The translations under genes were made by a program, and so were the position numbers. From contig OZ026515.1 in NCBI GenBank assembly GCA_964019695.1, positions 73,977,644-74,041,643 on the forward strand: DNA of 64,000 nucleotides. The letters are read 5' to 3'. The notes under the pieces were generated by a model. The model made no database searches, had not been told where the DNA came from, and saw nothing but the letters and a program-made list of their open reading frames with translations. Positions 23,836-35,486 of this stretch are shown here, piece by piece; within the stretch, counting starts at the first letter, position 1, and the number at the start of each line of letters is the position of its first letter. The stretch comes from Loripinus fragilis (Eukaryota; Mollusca; Bivalvia; Lucinida; Lucinidae).

Positions 23836-25295
23836 AACATATTCCTAAAACGTACAGTTGACTCAAGTTCTTAGACGTTTTAAGTATACACATGGAAAAA
23901 AATTAGGGAACACCTCTTGTATTACGGTACTAAACTTTGGACTAACATTTCCCTACATTTTTAAAGTGTATTAACGGAACTATTTAAATATTCAACATCT
24001 GTATTATCTAAAGTTGCTTCAAAGTAATTACTGTGGTTGGAAGCGGCCAATTTGGATACAGAAATTTAATTTCTGATTTTAGGACCCTATTGATAATACT
24101 TGCAATAAATTGCTTCCATGAAGTCTGATTGTATCTTTTTTTTTCGTAAGCAAAAAACTGATAGTCTGTGTGACGAACTTTGATCATAATCTTTTACTTT
24201 CCTGGCCTTTAGTCGGAGGAGGGGGCATACTTTACCAATGGCAAGATTCCATGCCACATTACCTTATTTGTCTATACATTTTGCAGGTTGTTATGATTTA
24301 GCCAGATTTTGAATATGACCATTTGGGACTTTCAAAAGGTACATTCAAATCATAACATCACAGCAGAAGTATTCGAATTTCGTTTATTTTGGAAATTATA
24401 CTTAACCACAAAAGAAACCTGACACTTTTTACTTGATTCAAAATCGTAAATAACAAAGTATAGAGCTAAGCCGATACATTTATTTTGATAACAAGACATT
24501 AGAAAGTATTCTTCAAAAAATATATATTTATCAAATATAGAACCTGACGTCACGACGTCAAAAATAAAGTTTTTATCACTTTTGCCTCGGGAGTGTATGT
24601 CTAGATATTTTTTAAACTCTTTTCATGTATGCAAGGCCAATAAAGACAAAAGTGCATTTTAAAACTTTGCAATTTCGTGCTGTGACGTACGATATGGGGG
24701 TTTTAATTTGTGCTTTTGACGTTGTTGAAACGGCAGTGTTTTTTCCTTTGTTTAAGCAATTTCTAGAAACTGAATTGACTTGGAGTCAATCAATCATTGT
24801 AAGAGAGTGCAATTCCAAAAATCAGAACTTATGTGTCGCGTCACGTTAAAAGATAAAAGCGGAATAAATCGAGTTTAACGTCAATTAAGAAACAACGTAA
24901 ACTATGGATAATAGCCTTTTTTGTCAACGTATGTCACCGTTTAGTGTGTTCTGTCTACTTTGTTATAGTGCTAATTGGTAACACTAGACTTTAATTGCGT
25001 AAGACTTTCAAGTTTTGCAGTATACACATATCAGCATGTAATTGTAACGCTTGACGGCGCGAAATGGGAGTAGGCGGCAACTGCGGAGTTCAAAGGGATT
25101 GAAACACTGTCAAAATGCATTCCAAACATCATTTAAAGTGAAATAGTTGATAAAGTGGCAGTGCTTTTTAAAAGCTCATAAAACGCTGATAACGTAAACT
25201 TGACGTTAAGAAAAAAGAAATAGGCTTTTGGGTTGAACAATGCATGCATACTTTATTTGAATGCTCAGAAGATGTCAATGAAATAACAAAGAATC
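23836..25295. other. Unassigned region
   Basis: A Tc1-terminus-like phrase (CACATGGAAAAAAATTAGGG AACACCTC) occurs at 23889-23915 without an inverted partner. Ten-bp inverted arms GTTATGATTT / AAATCATAAC lie at 24289 and 24344. Otherwise nothing was recognised. The frame at 24625-24849 has no known domain. Confidence 0.4.
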
Positions 25296-25490
25296 ACACT
25301 AAAGTGTTTTGAGGGTAGTGTCCTTCAAGATCCATTTTCCCACTTGTTTCTCATCTGATCACAATAAAATTTCAATGGCTTATGCAAATATAAATGCGCT
25401 TTACGCTGGTAGCCTCAGAATAAAAACAGCATATTTTGTTTTAGGGTAATTTTCATTTTAAAAGTGGTGCGTACTTAAAGTGGCTAACTG
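25296..25490 (+). mobile_element. Right end of the Tc1-type non-autonomous element also seen at 37170-38196
   Basis: About 190 bp match 38007-38196 almost base for base (TTTTGAGGGTAGTGTCCTTC, CTTATGCAAATATAAATGCG). They finish in the same terminus, TAAAGTGGCTAACTG, followed by TA. The left part of the element is missing or too diverged, so this is a truncated copy. Confidence 0.8.
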
Positions 25491-25499
25491 TAATCGTGT

Positions 25500-25820
25500 C
25501 AGTAGCATATAATCCTATATTATTTGTGGTAGGAATTGCAAATTTGGTGTATGGATGCATCTTTGGAAGGTGATATGCCGCTTGACATTTTTTGGGTCAC
25601 TGTGACCTTTCCCTATGAATTAGTTTCTAGCAAAATCGTATCTGGAGCATATCTTCTACATAATTTGAGGTAGGAATCCCAAATATGGTGTGTGGATTCA
25701 TCTTGGGATGGTGGAGTGGTGCATACCATTTTGTGGTCACTTTTACCTTGATATTGACTTCTGACCTCATTTTTACGATTTTCGTGTTTGGAGCATATCT
25801 CCTATATTACAAATAACTTT
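25500..25820. repeat. Tandem repeat of about 140-165 bp, 2-3 units
   Basis: Words in the pattern 'GGAGCATATCTCCTATATTA', 'GGTAGGAATTGCAAATTTGG', 'GATTCATCTTGGGATGGTG', 'GGTCACTGTGACCTT' repeat two to three times. I have seen the same arrangement as a common mollusc repeat. Confidence 0.55.
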
Positions 25821-26329
25821 CCTCAAATGTGTCTTATATTAGACCAATTCCTTTGGGGGCATTCGTCACGTTACTATGTCATGAATGTTTGTTGGCTATA
25901 AAATATGTTTCAACTGTAGAATATTTATCCATAAGCTTCCTATAGATGCATGCATAATCTAAGGTTGTCAAACTTCTCTCAGTTAAAAGGTTGCAGTCAA
26001 GCTACGCTGTCATGCGGCAGCTCTTATTTAGCATTGGCTCTTTAGACGAAGTGTGTTAGAATATTCATTACATATATCCCTTTAATTTGAGCTAATGATA
26101 AGTCGAATTAAAATATCTGATTCTGAGGACTTCGAATTTGCTAGATTCGACTTCAAGCTGTGGCCAGGTATTTCTACTTCTTCTAGTTCTGACTCCTAAC
26201 AAATAATTACTGGCGCTGCCGGGATACAGCTAGGAAATTGATGAAATGGGTGATCACATCATTTATGTTTGGTCAGAAATCGACTCATTAACATCTGAGT
26301 TAATTGTTTTTGGCTTAAAGTAGGAAACT
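25821..26329. other. Unassigned spacer
   Basis: No recognised element. It includes the phrase AGGTTGTCAAACTTCTCTCA and short AT-rich tracts. Confidence 0.35.
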
Positions 26330-26720
26330 ATAATACAAAATTTATTTTGGCTTTTTGTGTAATGAACTTCACATTTTCTTTTTCTCAAAGCTTTTATATC
26401 TGACAACTTCCTACTATGCCCATGATTGGTCAGTGCCTTTAGATAAGCATGACAGTCTCAAAAGTCTTACCCCAGATGAGGCGAGGTCAAAGGTCAAATA
26501 TTTAAATTCACAATAACTAAGTCATTTGTAAATATCTTACCGAAATTTTGCATGCAGGCAAAGGAACGATATATAGGAAACATATCAAATGAGATTTAAG
26601 TTTGAAGGCCTTTGTATGATCCCTTGGGTAGACTTGGGGTGGAGAAATGGGATTTTATGTTTTGTGATTTGCACGTTTCTCTAAAATACCCTTCGATGGG
26701 GGATATAAATTCGACGAATT
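26330..26720 (+). repeat. Dispersed repeat shared with 57.6-59.9 kb
   Basis: GACAACTTCCTACTATGCCC, TAAATTCACAATAACTAAGT, TTGCATGCAGGCAAAGG and GATTTTATGTTTTGTGATTT occur in the same order at 57650-57890 and 59840-59900. The copy here lacks the tandem expansion seen there. Confidence 0.6.
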
Positions 26721-27033
26721 TGTCTTGTTTTAAATTAAAATTACGGAATTCAATGGTGAACAAGAAGAAGAATTGGTCACATGTGTGAGGGTCGGAGAGA
26801 AAAGTCTGCCTTCTGATGCGAAACGGAGAACCTCGGGACGGACTTTTCTATTTAACCCTCACACTCATGATAGGTTCTTAAAATCTGGTCCATCAACATT
26901 GTTTGGTTCTTGTCTCTAGAAAATATACCTTTGGTGTAAGGCTCAATCCAGCATGTTCAGCTACAGACACCAATTGAGCATGAGTAATTTGAGCTATTAT
27001 AAGTTTCTAGGTGACAAATAACGTAGACTATGA

Positions 27034-27034
<1 letters not shown>

Positions 27035-27092
<58 letters not shown>
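27035..27092. repeat. (CA)n microsatellite
   Basis: About 29 uninterrupted CA units. It begins only a few bases beyond the stop codon of the minus-strand sulfotransferase exon, so the transcript would carry a (UG)n tract at the start of its 3' untranslated region. Confidence 0.97.
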
Positions 27093-27093
<1 letters not shown>

Positions 27094-27096
27094 TTA

Positions 27097-28263
27097 TCAT
27101 ACAGACAAATATCCAAATGGAATTATAGGCTGATCCCTATTAAAAATATCATCCGGACTACTTTCATAAGCAAACAGTTCAAAGTCAGTAGAGAATACTG
27201 TCCTCAATTGTTTGAGCAAATCTATAGGTACAGATCTATAAATTTCTATTAATGCTTCTTTTCTTTGTTTCTTTCTTTCTGAAAATGTTGAATTAAGTCT
27301 TGTTTCTTTAACCAACCATACAAATTCATCCACATTTATTCTGTTAGACTCCCTTGCAGAGAGCGGAAATGCCTCTTTGCCAATCACTCCGCGAATTTGT
27401 AACTTCCTCCATACTCTCCTGAGTGCTTCGTCCCAAGATATGCATTTGATGACATCATCTTTGAAGCTAAAAGCTGATGAAACGGTGTCATAAATGGCGT
27501 CATTATCGAGTAGCCACGGAAATTCATTGGCAGCAGCAACTGTTTTGTTTAAACCTAATTTTCTATATAAAAAGAAGGAATCGTCCATAAAATTTTCCAT
27601 CTTTCCTACAAAATCATATCGAATATCACATGTATGACACGTAGAATGGAACTCTGCATCGTGGCAATCTACAGAGCCAAACCGCCTTACTCTATGTCGT
27701 ACAACGATAGCCCGTATATATTCTTCAAACTTTAGATCGCTGCCACACTTTTTTAATGGGAGAACAGGTTTTCCCTGAAATGGTACAGGAAAGTGTCGTT
27801 GACTTCTGATGATGTTGGTGCAAACTCCTCTCCAAAATGTAGGATTGGGTGCAAATAACTTGTCGACGAAGGCTGACAATAGCCTTGTGTATGGATTTCT
27901 AACAAACAAGAATTTGTATTGGTTGTTATAAATACCAGGGGACAATATGTGATGCGAGAAGTGTACACGTTCATTTGTGGGAGGCGCATCGGTTATGGGA
28001 ATGTCATAGGGTGTGTTTATGTCTGGATCGCTGTAGGAATGTAGCATTTTAAAGAATCTTGTCCAAAATGTCGATGCCAGTTTGCACATTGGACACAACA
28101 TGATGTTATATTTTTGACTCGATGAAACTGCAAGTGTGAACCTCTTCTGAATCTTGGCTTGTGTCTGACATTTTTCATACAATGCTTTCGCCAGGTCCTC
28201 GCCGTTGGATGGGTTAATGGAGATGTTTTTGTTTAGAGAGTAGACATGCTTCTGTGTAAAGAT
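27097..28263 (-). CDS. Carbohydrate sulfotransferase (HNK-1/CHST8-14 type, Sulfotransfer_2), last exon
   Basis: A Golgi type II enzyme of this family moves sulfate from PAPS to a sugar hydroxyl of a glycan. The open exon gives 388 residues and ends at TGA (27097-27099). It opens after a clear acceptor (minus strand TATATATTTCAG, then ATCTTTACACAG), so I end it at 28263, phase 0. The family's 5'-phosphosulfate loop appears as CPMCKLASTFW (about residues 57-67). The 3'-phosphate motif is FVRNPYTRLLSAFVDKL (about 120-136). The family Cys pair and box follow as CHTCDIRYDFVGKMENF (about 209-225). The C-terminus, TDFELFAYE, is also typical. NKT and NST are possible N-glycosylation sites. The N-terminal membrane anchor must lie on an upstream exon, which I could not find within the window. 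The exact substrate cannot be told from sequence. This is the only convincing host gene here, and the exon is intact. Confidence 0.9.
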   Translation of the reverse strand: MFTQKHVYSLNKNISINPSNGEDLAKALYEKCQTQAKIQKRFTLAVSSSQKYNIMLCPMCKLASTFWTRFFKMLHSYSDPDINTPYDIPITDAPPTNERVHFSHHILSPGIYNNQYKFLFVRNPYTRLLSAFVDKLFAPNPTFWRGVCTNIIRSQRHFPVPFQGKPVLPLKKCGSDLKFEEYIRAIVVRHRVRRFGSVDCHDAEFHSTCHTCDIRYDFVGKMENFMDDSFFLYRKLGLNKTVAAANEFPWLLDNDAIYDTVSSAFSFKDDVIKCISWDEALRRVWRKLQIRGVIGKEAFPLSARESNRINVDEFVWLVKETRLNSTFSERKKQRKEALIEIYRSVPIDLLKQLRTVFSTDFELFAYESSPDDIFNRDQPIIPFGYLSV

Positions 28264-28275
28264 CTGAAATATATA
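28264..28275 (-). promoter_or_regulatory. 3' splice site of the sulfotransferase exon
   Basis: On the minus strand TATATATTTCAG ends in AG immediately before the codon ATC. The upstream tract is T-rich only in part, so the call rests on the AG and on loss of family-like sequence upstream. Confidence 0.6.
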
Positions 28276-28737
28276 GGAACAATGGATGTCAATGTTATAT
28301 ATCCAACATTAACCCTTAACTATTTGAATACTGATGAATTATTCTATCTAGACTGGGGTGGTTCATTGCAATTAGTAGATAATTGTGTACTTCATTCCCT
28401 GTTGGTTAGTGCTGTCTAAATAAACGGAGCAGAATTTGATGACATGCCACAATATCGGGGTACAGAGGATAAAGACACCGTCTGGTCGAAAAATGTGCAG
28501 GTTCCATATTTTGTACATATCCCTTTGGTTTATACATATTTATGATCGTATTAAGGAGGTCAAAGTTATTTGCTTGTTTGTGTCGGGCGATGTATGCTCA
28601 TTTTAATGGAGTTAACTTTAACGCCGTATCAAATGTTCAAGGGAAGTTTATATTGGCGATTTTCTGTGCCGTTTTGGTGCGAGGAAGTGCCTCAGAACAC
28701 TAACAGGCACAAAATTATAGCAAAGCAACCAGCTCTC
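28276..28737. other. Probable intron of the sulfotransferase gene
   Basis: No further family-like exon was recognised on the minus strand. No repeat was identified before 28738. Confidence 0.4.
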
Positions 28738-28960
28738 TCTTCCTCGTCAAGATGATTGCAAAAACTGGAAAGGATACAAAGTAATGCATAATAAAACAAA
28801 GAACCAACACAGAACCCCCACTAACAATGTGAGGTACATAGAACAATGAATCAACAATAACAAAGTCACCGCATTAGAACTGACAGCATTTTAAGCCATT
28901 GGGGGACTTAAATACATTTAACTGGCACCAAATCTTCGGTCTAGTTTCAGTTGTTGCTTA
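28738..28960 (-). repeat. Dispersed repeat family (copies at 3.4, 30.6, 49.6, 54.6, 60.3 kb), minus
   Basis: AAGTAATGCATAATAAAACA, GAACCAACACAGAACCCC and AATGAATCAACAATAACAAA align with 60640-60745 in the same order and orientation. Confidence 0.6.
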
Positions 28961-29254
28961 AACACAAATTAGTTAAGCTCGCATGTAGGCTTGCTAATCA
29001 ATGCAATGCATCGTCACAGAGAAACAATCTAAGGCTTAAAAATAAACAAGTGTTTCTCAGGCCACATTTTTTGAAAAACAGATGAGGTTTTTATTTTTAT
29101 TTTTTATTTGCTAAATACAGATGAGGCGCCTTTTTTAAATTTGTTATTTCATCGAAAACTATTGAGGCACATTTTTGTGTTCATTTTAAGCATAAAATAA
29201 TATATATATTTTGATGTTGACATATGAATAAAATAAATGAAGCCACTTTTTTTA

Positions 29255-30210
29255 TTCAAAAATGTTCTTAAAAGGGTATCCTTTAGAAGCAAAGACTGCA
29301 CCAAATAACTGAAACTAGAGTGTGCATATTTCCTGGGCCGAATTAGCTAGTTTCTGCAATTTAGGCGTCATCAGTCACCCTCTAATAGTTTCAAAGTTCC
29401 ACGATGAAACCCATCAGAAATAAAATCTACACTATAGTGAAGGGCAGGGATACGTTCTACCGCCGCCACACAGTCCCAGTCACCAGCTGTAGTGAAGTCA
29501 AAAATGTTCTTAAAAGGGTATCCTTTGGGAGCAAAGACTGCACCAAAGAACTGAAACTAGAGTGTGCATATTTCCTGGGCCAAACTAGCTAGTTTCTGCC
29601 ATTTAGGCATCATCAGTGACCCTCTAATAGTTTCAAAGTTCCACAATGAAACCCATGATCCCAAAGGACAAAAAATAAAATCTACACTATAGTGAAGGGC
29701 AGGGAGACGTTCTACCGCCGCCACACAGTCCCATTCACCAGCTGTAGTGAAGTCAAATATGTTCTAAAAAGGGTATCCTTTTGGAGCAAAGACTGCACCA
29801 AAGAACTGAAACTAGAGTGTGCGTATTTCCTGGGCCAAACTAGCTAGTTTCTGCCATTTAGGCGTCATCAGTGACCCTCTAATAGTTTCAAAGTTCCACA
29901 ATGAAACCCATGATCCCAAAGGACAAAAAAAAATAAAATCTACACTATAGTGAAGGGCAGGGAGACGTTCTACCGCCGCCACACAGTCCCAGTCACCAGC
30001 TGTAGTGAAGTCAAATATGTTGTTAAAAGAGTATCCTTTGGGAGCAAAGACTGCACCAAAGAACTGAAACTAGAGTGTGCATATTTCCTGGGCCAAACTA
30101 GCTAGTTTCTGCCATTTAGACGTCATCAGTGACCCTCTAATAGTTTCAAAGTTCCACAATGAAACCCATGATCCCAAAGGACTATAGTGAAGGACAGGGA
30201 GACGTTCTAC
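29255..30210 (+). repeat. About 240-257-bp satellite, four units
   Basis: Each unit runs AAATGTTCTTAAAAGGGTAT, CCTTTGGGAGCAAAGACTGC, ACCAAAGAACTGAAACTAGA, GGGCCAAACTAGCTAGTTTC, then GTGACCCTCTAATAGTTTCA and ACGTTCTACCGCCGCCACAC. Units start near 29263, 29503, 29757 and 30017. Differences are few and include A-run length changes at the CAAAAAATAAAAT stretch. The same unit appears in reverse at 61335-61995. Confidence 0.92.
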
Positions 30211-30589
30211 CGCCGCACAAGTCTGAAAAGACAGATAAAGGGCATTTGAAACAGATGAGGGAGGGCCTGAGAAACAGGTTTACATTTGGCCTAATCAAAT
30301 TAACTCATTATGATGAAATTACGAAAATGGATCATGACTCACAGAATAGTCAGAGATAAAGACAACCTCAAGTTGAGCCACAGTGGGCCCAGCCAAAGGC
30401 AAGGGTCAGGCACCAACCAACGGATTACAGCTTTACGTCAGGGTCATCATTTAGTCTGAGGCCTCATCCATCGTCGTGCAGTTAAAGAGAAAACCATGGT
30501 TATAAACTGGGATTCGGGTACAACAAGGCAAGCATACTATTAGCTAAATCACCATAAAATACTGATTTCGATATGCCTTGTTGCAGAAG
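30211..30589. other. Unassigned spacer
   Basis: No recognised repeat. The open frame at 30159-30359 starts inside the satellite and has no domain. Confidence 0.35.
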
Positions 30590-30885
30590 GGGTATTTGAT
30601 GCAAACCGAACATCTATGTGTCTTGATCCACATCTGATTTAAGGGTAAGGCTGGCGCCATGAAACCAGTTTAAGCCCTCCAGTGAAAGATTTTTACTGGC
30701 CATTCCAAGGCGGTACTTCTTTTGTGGATCATTTGTGTTATTTATATCTTGTGTTTGTCATGATTGCACGTCTGTTCATTGCTGCCTTGTCACTTTCCCA
30801 TGTGGTATCCTGGGTCAGGTGTGGTACTTGATTGTATTGATTCCTGATCTTTGCCGTCTTTCTTACTTTCAAACAAATATTGTAT
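30590..30885 (+). repeat. Dispersed repeat family, plus copy
   Basis: ACATCTATGTGTCTTGATCC, TTTACTGGCCATTCCAAGGC, CACTTTCCCATGTGGTATCC and TGGGTCAGGTGTGGTACTTG match 54655-54985 and 49590-49850 in order. The open frames over these copies are by-products of the shared sequence. Confidence 0.8.
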
Positions 30886-32254
<1,369 letters not shown>

Positions 32255-32787
32255 GTTTATAGGGCAGCGATTTTAACAAAGAAATAGATCATCAGACTTG
32301 CCACCTTTCTACAGAAGCCGTTACAGAGCAAACCCATCACCAAGAGAAGAGCGACATGACCCGCAGAACTCTTACAGGTGTAGGTCAGGTCAAAACAGAA
32401 ACAGACAAGGGGATGAACAGTCTTATAATAGATTATCAAACCAGGACCAGAACCATGTTTTAGAGCAGGACGATCAAATAACGCAAGAAACTTAACTGCA
32501 GAGACTACAAATAACGAAACCGCTACAAAAATCATGAATTTATCAAGAAAAAAGATTGACAGATTCTGAACAAAAAATATTAGAAAAAAGGCTTAAAATT
32601 TACGCCTACCCCTGAGCGGGGAAACCAACAAGAATTAAAAGAGGATATATTTGAAATCACAAGAAAATTACGCCTAGCAGAATATTTTAATGGCACAGAA
32701 GACCCAGATATTTCTCTAGTTAAAAACAAAAGTGATTTTATTCCTCCAAGAAATCGCAATGCAGCATTAGATAGGTATATTGAAAAT

Positions 32788-33594
32788 GTGCAAAATACAC
32801 CTACTATTAAACCTAACTCAAACAAAAAATATAATATATCTTTAGCAGAAAGAAATGCTATTAAATCTCTAGCAAATGACCAATCAATTATTATTAAGGA
32901 AGCTGATAAGGGTGGAGCTGTTGTCAAAATGGATAGGGAACGCTATATAGAAAAAGTCGAACATATGCTTTCAGACAAAAAAAATATTATGAAAAATTGG
33001 ATACTGACCCACAAAAAAAAAACAGATAGAATAAAATACAAAAAATTCATTAAGAACTATAAAGATAATTTTGAAAGAAAACCTAGTAACTTTTATGGTT
33101 TACATAAAGTTCACAAAAGTGACCAAATTCGAAATGCATGTGATCAATTTGATACTCATTATGTGCAAGTTGAAAATGTAACCAATCTTAAATTAAGACC
33201 AATCGTTGCGGGACCAGCTTGCCAAACTCATCGTTTGAGTAATTTAATTGACATTTTACTCGGCCCTTAAACAAATAGAGTAAAAAGATACTTTAGGGAT
33301 ACAACAGATTTCTTGAATCATTTACCCGTTACTGTACCCGAAAATACACTCCTGGCATCATTTGATGTTGAATCATTATATTCGAATATGCCACGTGAGC
33401 TTGGAATTGAAGCCATCAAATATTGGCTCAGAAAATATCCAAATGATACCCCATCTAGATTTCCTAAAAATCTCATTATAGAAGGTATAGAGTTTATTTT
33501 AAAAAATAACACATTTTGTTTTAATGAGAAAAAGTATCGTCAAACGAAAGGAACTGCAATGGGGACAAATTTTGCGCTTGTCTATGCTACCTAA
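32788..33594 (+). pseudogene. Penelope-like reverse transcriptase, N-terminal half, copy A
   Basis: Family motifs in order: KEADKGGAVV (about 32898-32927), FYGLHKVHK (about 33091-33117), LRPIVAGPACQTHRLSN (about 33190-33240), then after a stop near 33268 LLASFDVESLYSNMP (about 33350-33394), and FCFNEKKYRQTKGTAMGTNF (about 33514-33573). The catalytic Asp of the A motif (FDVESLY) is present. The stretch that should follow GTAMGT, including the catalytic xxDD motif, is missing. A TAA closes the frame at 33592. In Penelope-like elements this enzyme copies element RNA at a nicked target. This copy cannot do so. Confidence 0.88.
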
Positions 33595-33629
33595 GTAATA
33601 GGATATTTAGAGGAAAAGTTATATAAACG

Positions 33630-33880
33630 CAAAGACTGTGATGAAGAATATATTGGGGAAACATGTGACACCCTCCGTCATCGCCTTACTGCCCATAGAC
33701 AGCAAATAAGAGATGCCAGAGTTCGAATACTGTATGTCAGTAGCCATATTGCGAACTGCACAAGATTTCAGCCTGTTAAATTTACAATTCTGCCACTTTA
33801 TAAAATGCAGACTGATTGCGCCTCCGCATGCAAAATGAAAGAGAAACATTTTATTGGCCTTTTAAACCAAAATTGAATAA
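33630..33880 (+). pseudogene. GIY-YIG endonuclease remnant, copy A
   Basis: The frame reads CDEEYIGETCDTLRHRLTAH and goes on through SSHIANC and KFTILPLYKM to KEKHFIGLL. YIGET..LR.R..AH is the second half of the Penelope GIY-YIG nuclease. The preceding strand with the GIY half was lost in the same deletion that removed the reverse transcriptase active site. The nuclease normally nicks target DNA. Confidence 0.8.
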
Positions 33881-34667
33881 AACATTTAGAATTCTTATAT
33901 CTGTCAATCTTTTTCACAACATTTCTACCTATTTTTACATTATAATACTTGTGACCTCTATTCCTGTATTTAATAAGGTTGTTGTTATAGACGCTGACGT
34001 CGTTTAATAAAATGTCTTTTGTAGATCTACTCAGTAGTAAAACGCGTTAAGAATTAAATTAGAAGAAAAATAGGCGATTTTTATTCTTTATTTGAAGATA
34101 TAGTTTCCTGTATTGTGGACTTACTCTTTTGGATATATTTATACCAATACAGGGGAAAAATGCCAAGAACAAGACAGCAAAGGAACTCACCAGAAGAGAG
34201 GAGAGTAATGGTGTAACTATTACGGACTCAAATCAAGTGAAAATTCTGCAGCACAGCTAAATTTTATGGAGATGATACAAAAAATGGACCAAGTACTAGG
34301 AAACTTAACGAATATTTCAGACGATGTAGGTAAGATTTTCACTTTGATATTTACACAAGTAAATTTGCCATAGACAAACTCTGTAGATCATACAACTGAG
34401 AGAGCTACTGAGCCAGTTAACAATGAGAACTCGACTACAACAACCCAACAATTATGTGATAATATACGGGAACTCATCCTGGAAACTAACCAACCTGCCC
34501 CGGAAAGGGAGGCCAAACTAATAAAACGAAACATGGAAAACATTTGGTAAAGAAAATTAAATGATAGGAGAAAGCAATTCTGGCAAAAACTACGCAACGA
34601 AAATCAAGCGAAAATATATGAAGCATGGAGAAATCAGACCCCTATCATTATACCCCAGCAACTAAAG

Positions 34668-35486
34668 ATGCATAATATAAATGGGGAACCAGATGACCAA
34701 CGGAGAAGAAGAGAGAGACAGGTATTGGATAACTTCAAAACGGAAAAAGACCTATTGGAGTTAAGAGCTCAAAGCCATGAAGAGAAATATAAGAAAACGA
34801 ATGACGAAATGATTGCAATACTCTCAGAGAAAGCAAACAGAAGGTGTAGAGAAATACTAACCACACTATGGTACGAAGAAACAAAACGGGAAGAAGATAT
34901 ATCAACGAAAAGATGGAAGACAAAAAATGAGGTATGGCTGAAAAAATATGAAACAGAATTTGCAACAAAATATGCAGAAAAGAATCCCTTCATTAAAGAA
35001 CAAGAAGATTATGAAGATACACATAGAATTCGAGGACAAAATAGATTTTCTCAAGCTAGAACAAGGAGCAGTAGTCCCAGCAACCAAAGAAGAGTGAGAA
35101 ATTATACCCAAACGAACAATAGACAAAATAATAAGGATAGACGATTATACTCCAGTGTAGTTCAAAGAAATAGGCAACAAAAAGGAGCAATGGGGCGATC
35201 AAGGCAACCAGGACCACCAAGATCAGTGGAATCACGAAGACCACAAGGAGAAAATCAAGACAACGAAAATAATACTACATTTATAGGGCAGCGATTTCAA
35301 CAAAGAAATAGATCACAAGACTTGCCGCCATTCGACAGAAGTCGTATCAGAGCAAACCCATCACCAAGAGAAGAGCGACATGACCAGCAGAACTCTTACA
35401 GGTATAGGTCAGGTCAAAACAGAAACAGACAAGGGGATGAACAATCTTATAATAGATTATCAAACCAGGACCAGAACCATTTTTAG
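34668..35486 (+). CDS. N-terminal region of Penelope-like polyprotein (charged, coiled-coil, RNA-binding-like)
   Basis: The 272-codon frame upstream of the reverse transcriptase starts with a highly charged, probably coiled-coil part (about residues 5-115, many E, K and R). It continues with a low-complexity part rich in R, Q, N and S (about 120-272, for example RNRQQKGAMGRSRQPG). It has no domain I recognise. By position it is the N-terminal extension or first protein of the element. A basic, disordered tail would suit nucleic acid binding, which is inference. The stop at 35484-35486 lies in an A/T-run region. The next frame (from about 35480) continues in the +2 register, which suggests a frameshift or an indel. 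Confidence 0.6.
   Translation: MHNINGEPDDQRRRRERQVLDNFKTEKDLLELRAQSHEEKYKKTNDEMIAILSEKANRRCREILTTLWYEETKREEDISTKRWKTKNEVWLKKYETEFATKYAEKNPFIKEQEDYEDTHRIRGQNRFSQARTRSSSPSNQRRVRNYTQTNNRQNNKDRRLYSSVVQRNRQQKGAMGRSRQPGPPRSVESRRPQGENQDNENNTTFIGQRFQQRNRSQDLPPFDRSRIRANPSPREERHDQQNSYRYRSGQNRNRQGDEQSYNRLSNQDQNHF

Larger units (their letters stand above)
32255..34137 (+). mobile_element. Penelope-like retroelement, copy A (5'-truncated, internally deleted)
   Basis: It begins inside the coding region at TTTATAGGGCAGCGATTT, matching copy B from about 35280. It runs through the reverse transcriptase N-terminal half, a deletion joint, a remnant of the GIY-YIG endonuclease and a terminal repeat. At 34137 it joins copy B head to tail. 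The copies are very similar, so they probably arose in one insertion event or by recent duplication. Confidence 0.85.

Noticed and set aside
23889..23915. Tc1-like terminus (GGAAAAAAATTAGGGAACACC)
   Set aside because: No inverted partner was found in the window, so no element can be drawn.
34735..35244. Hydrophobic minus-strand frames
   Set aside because: Antisense shadows of the charged Penelope-like N-terminal region.
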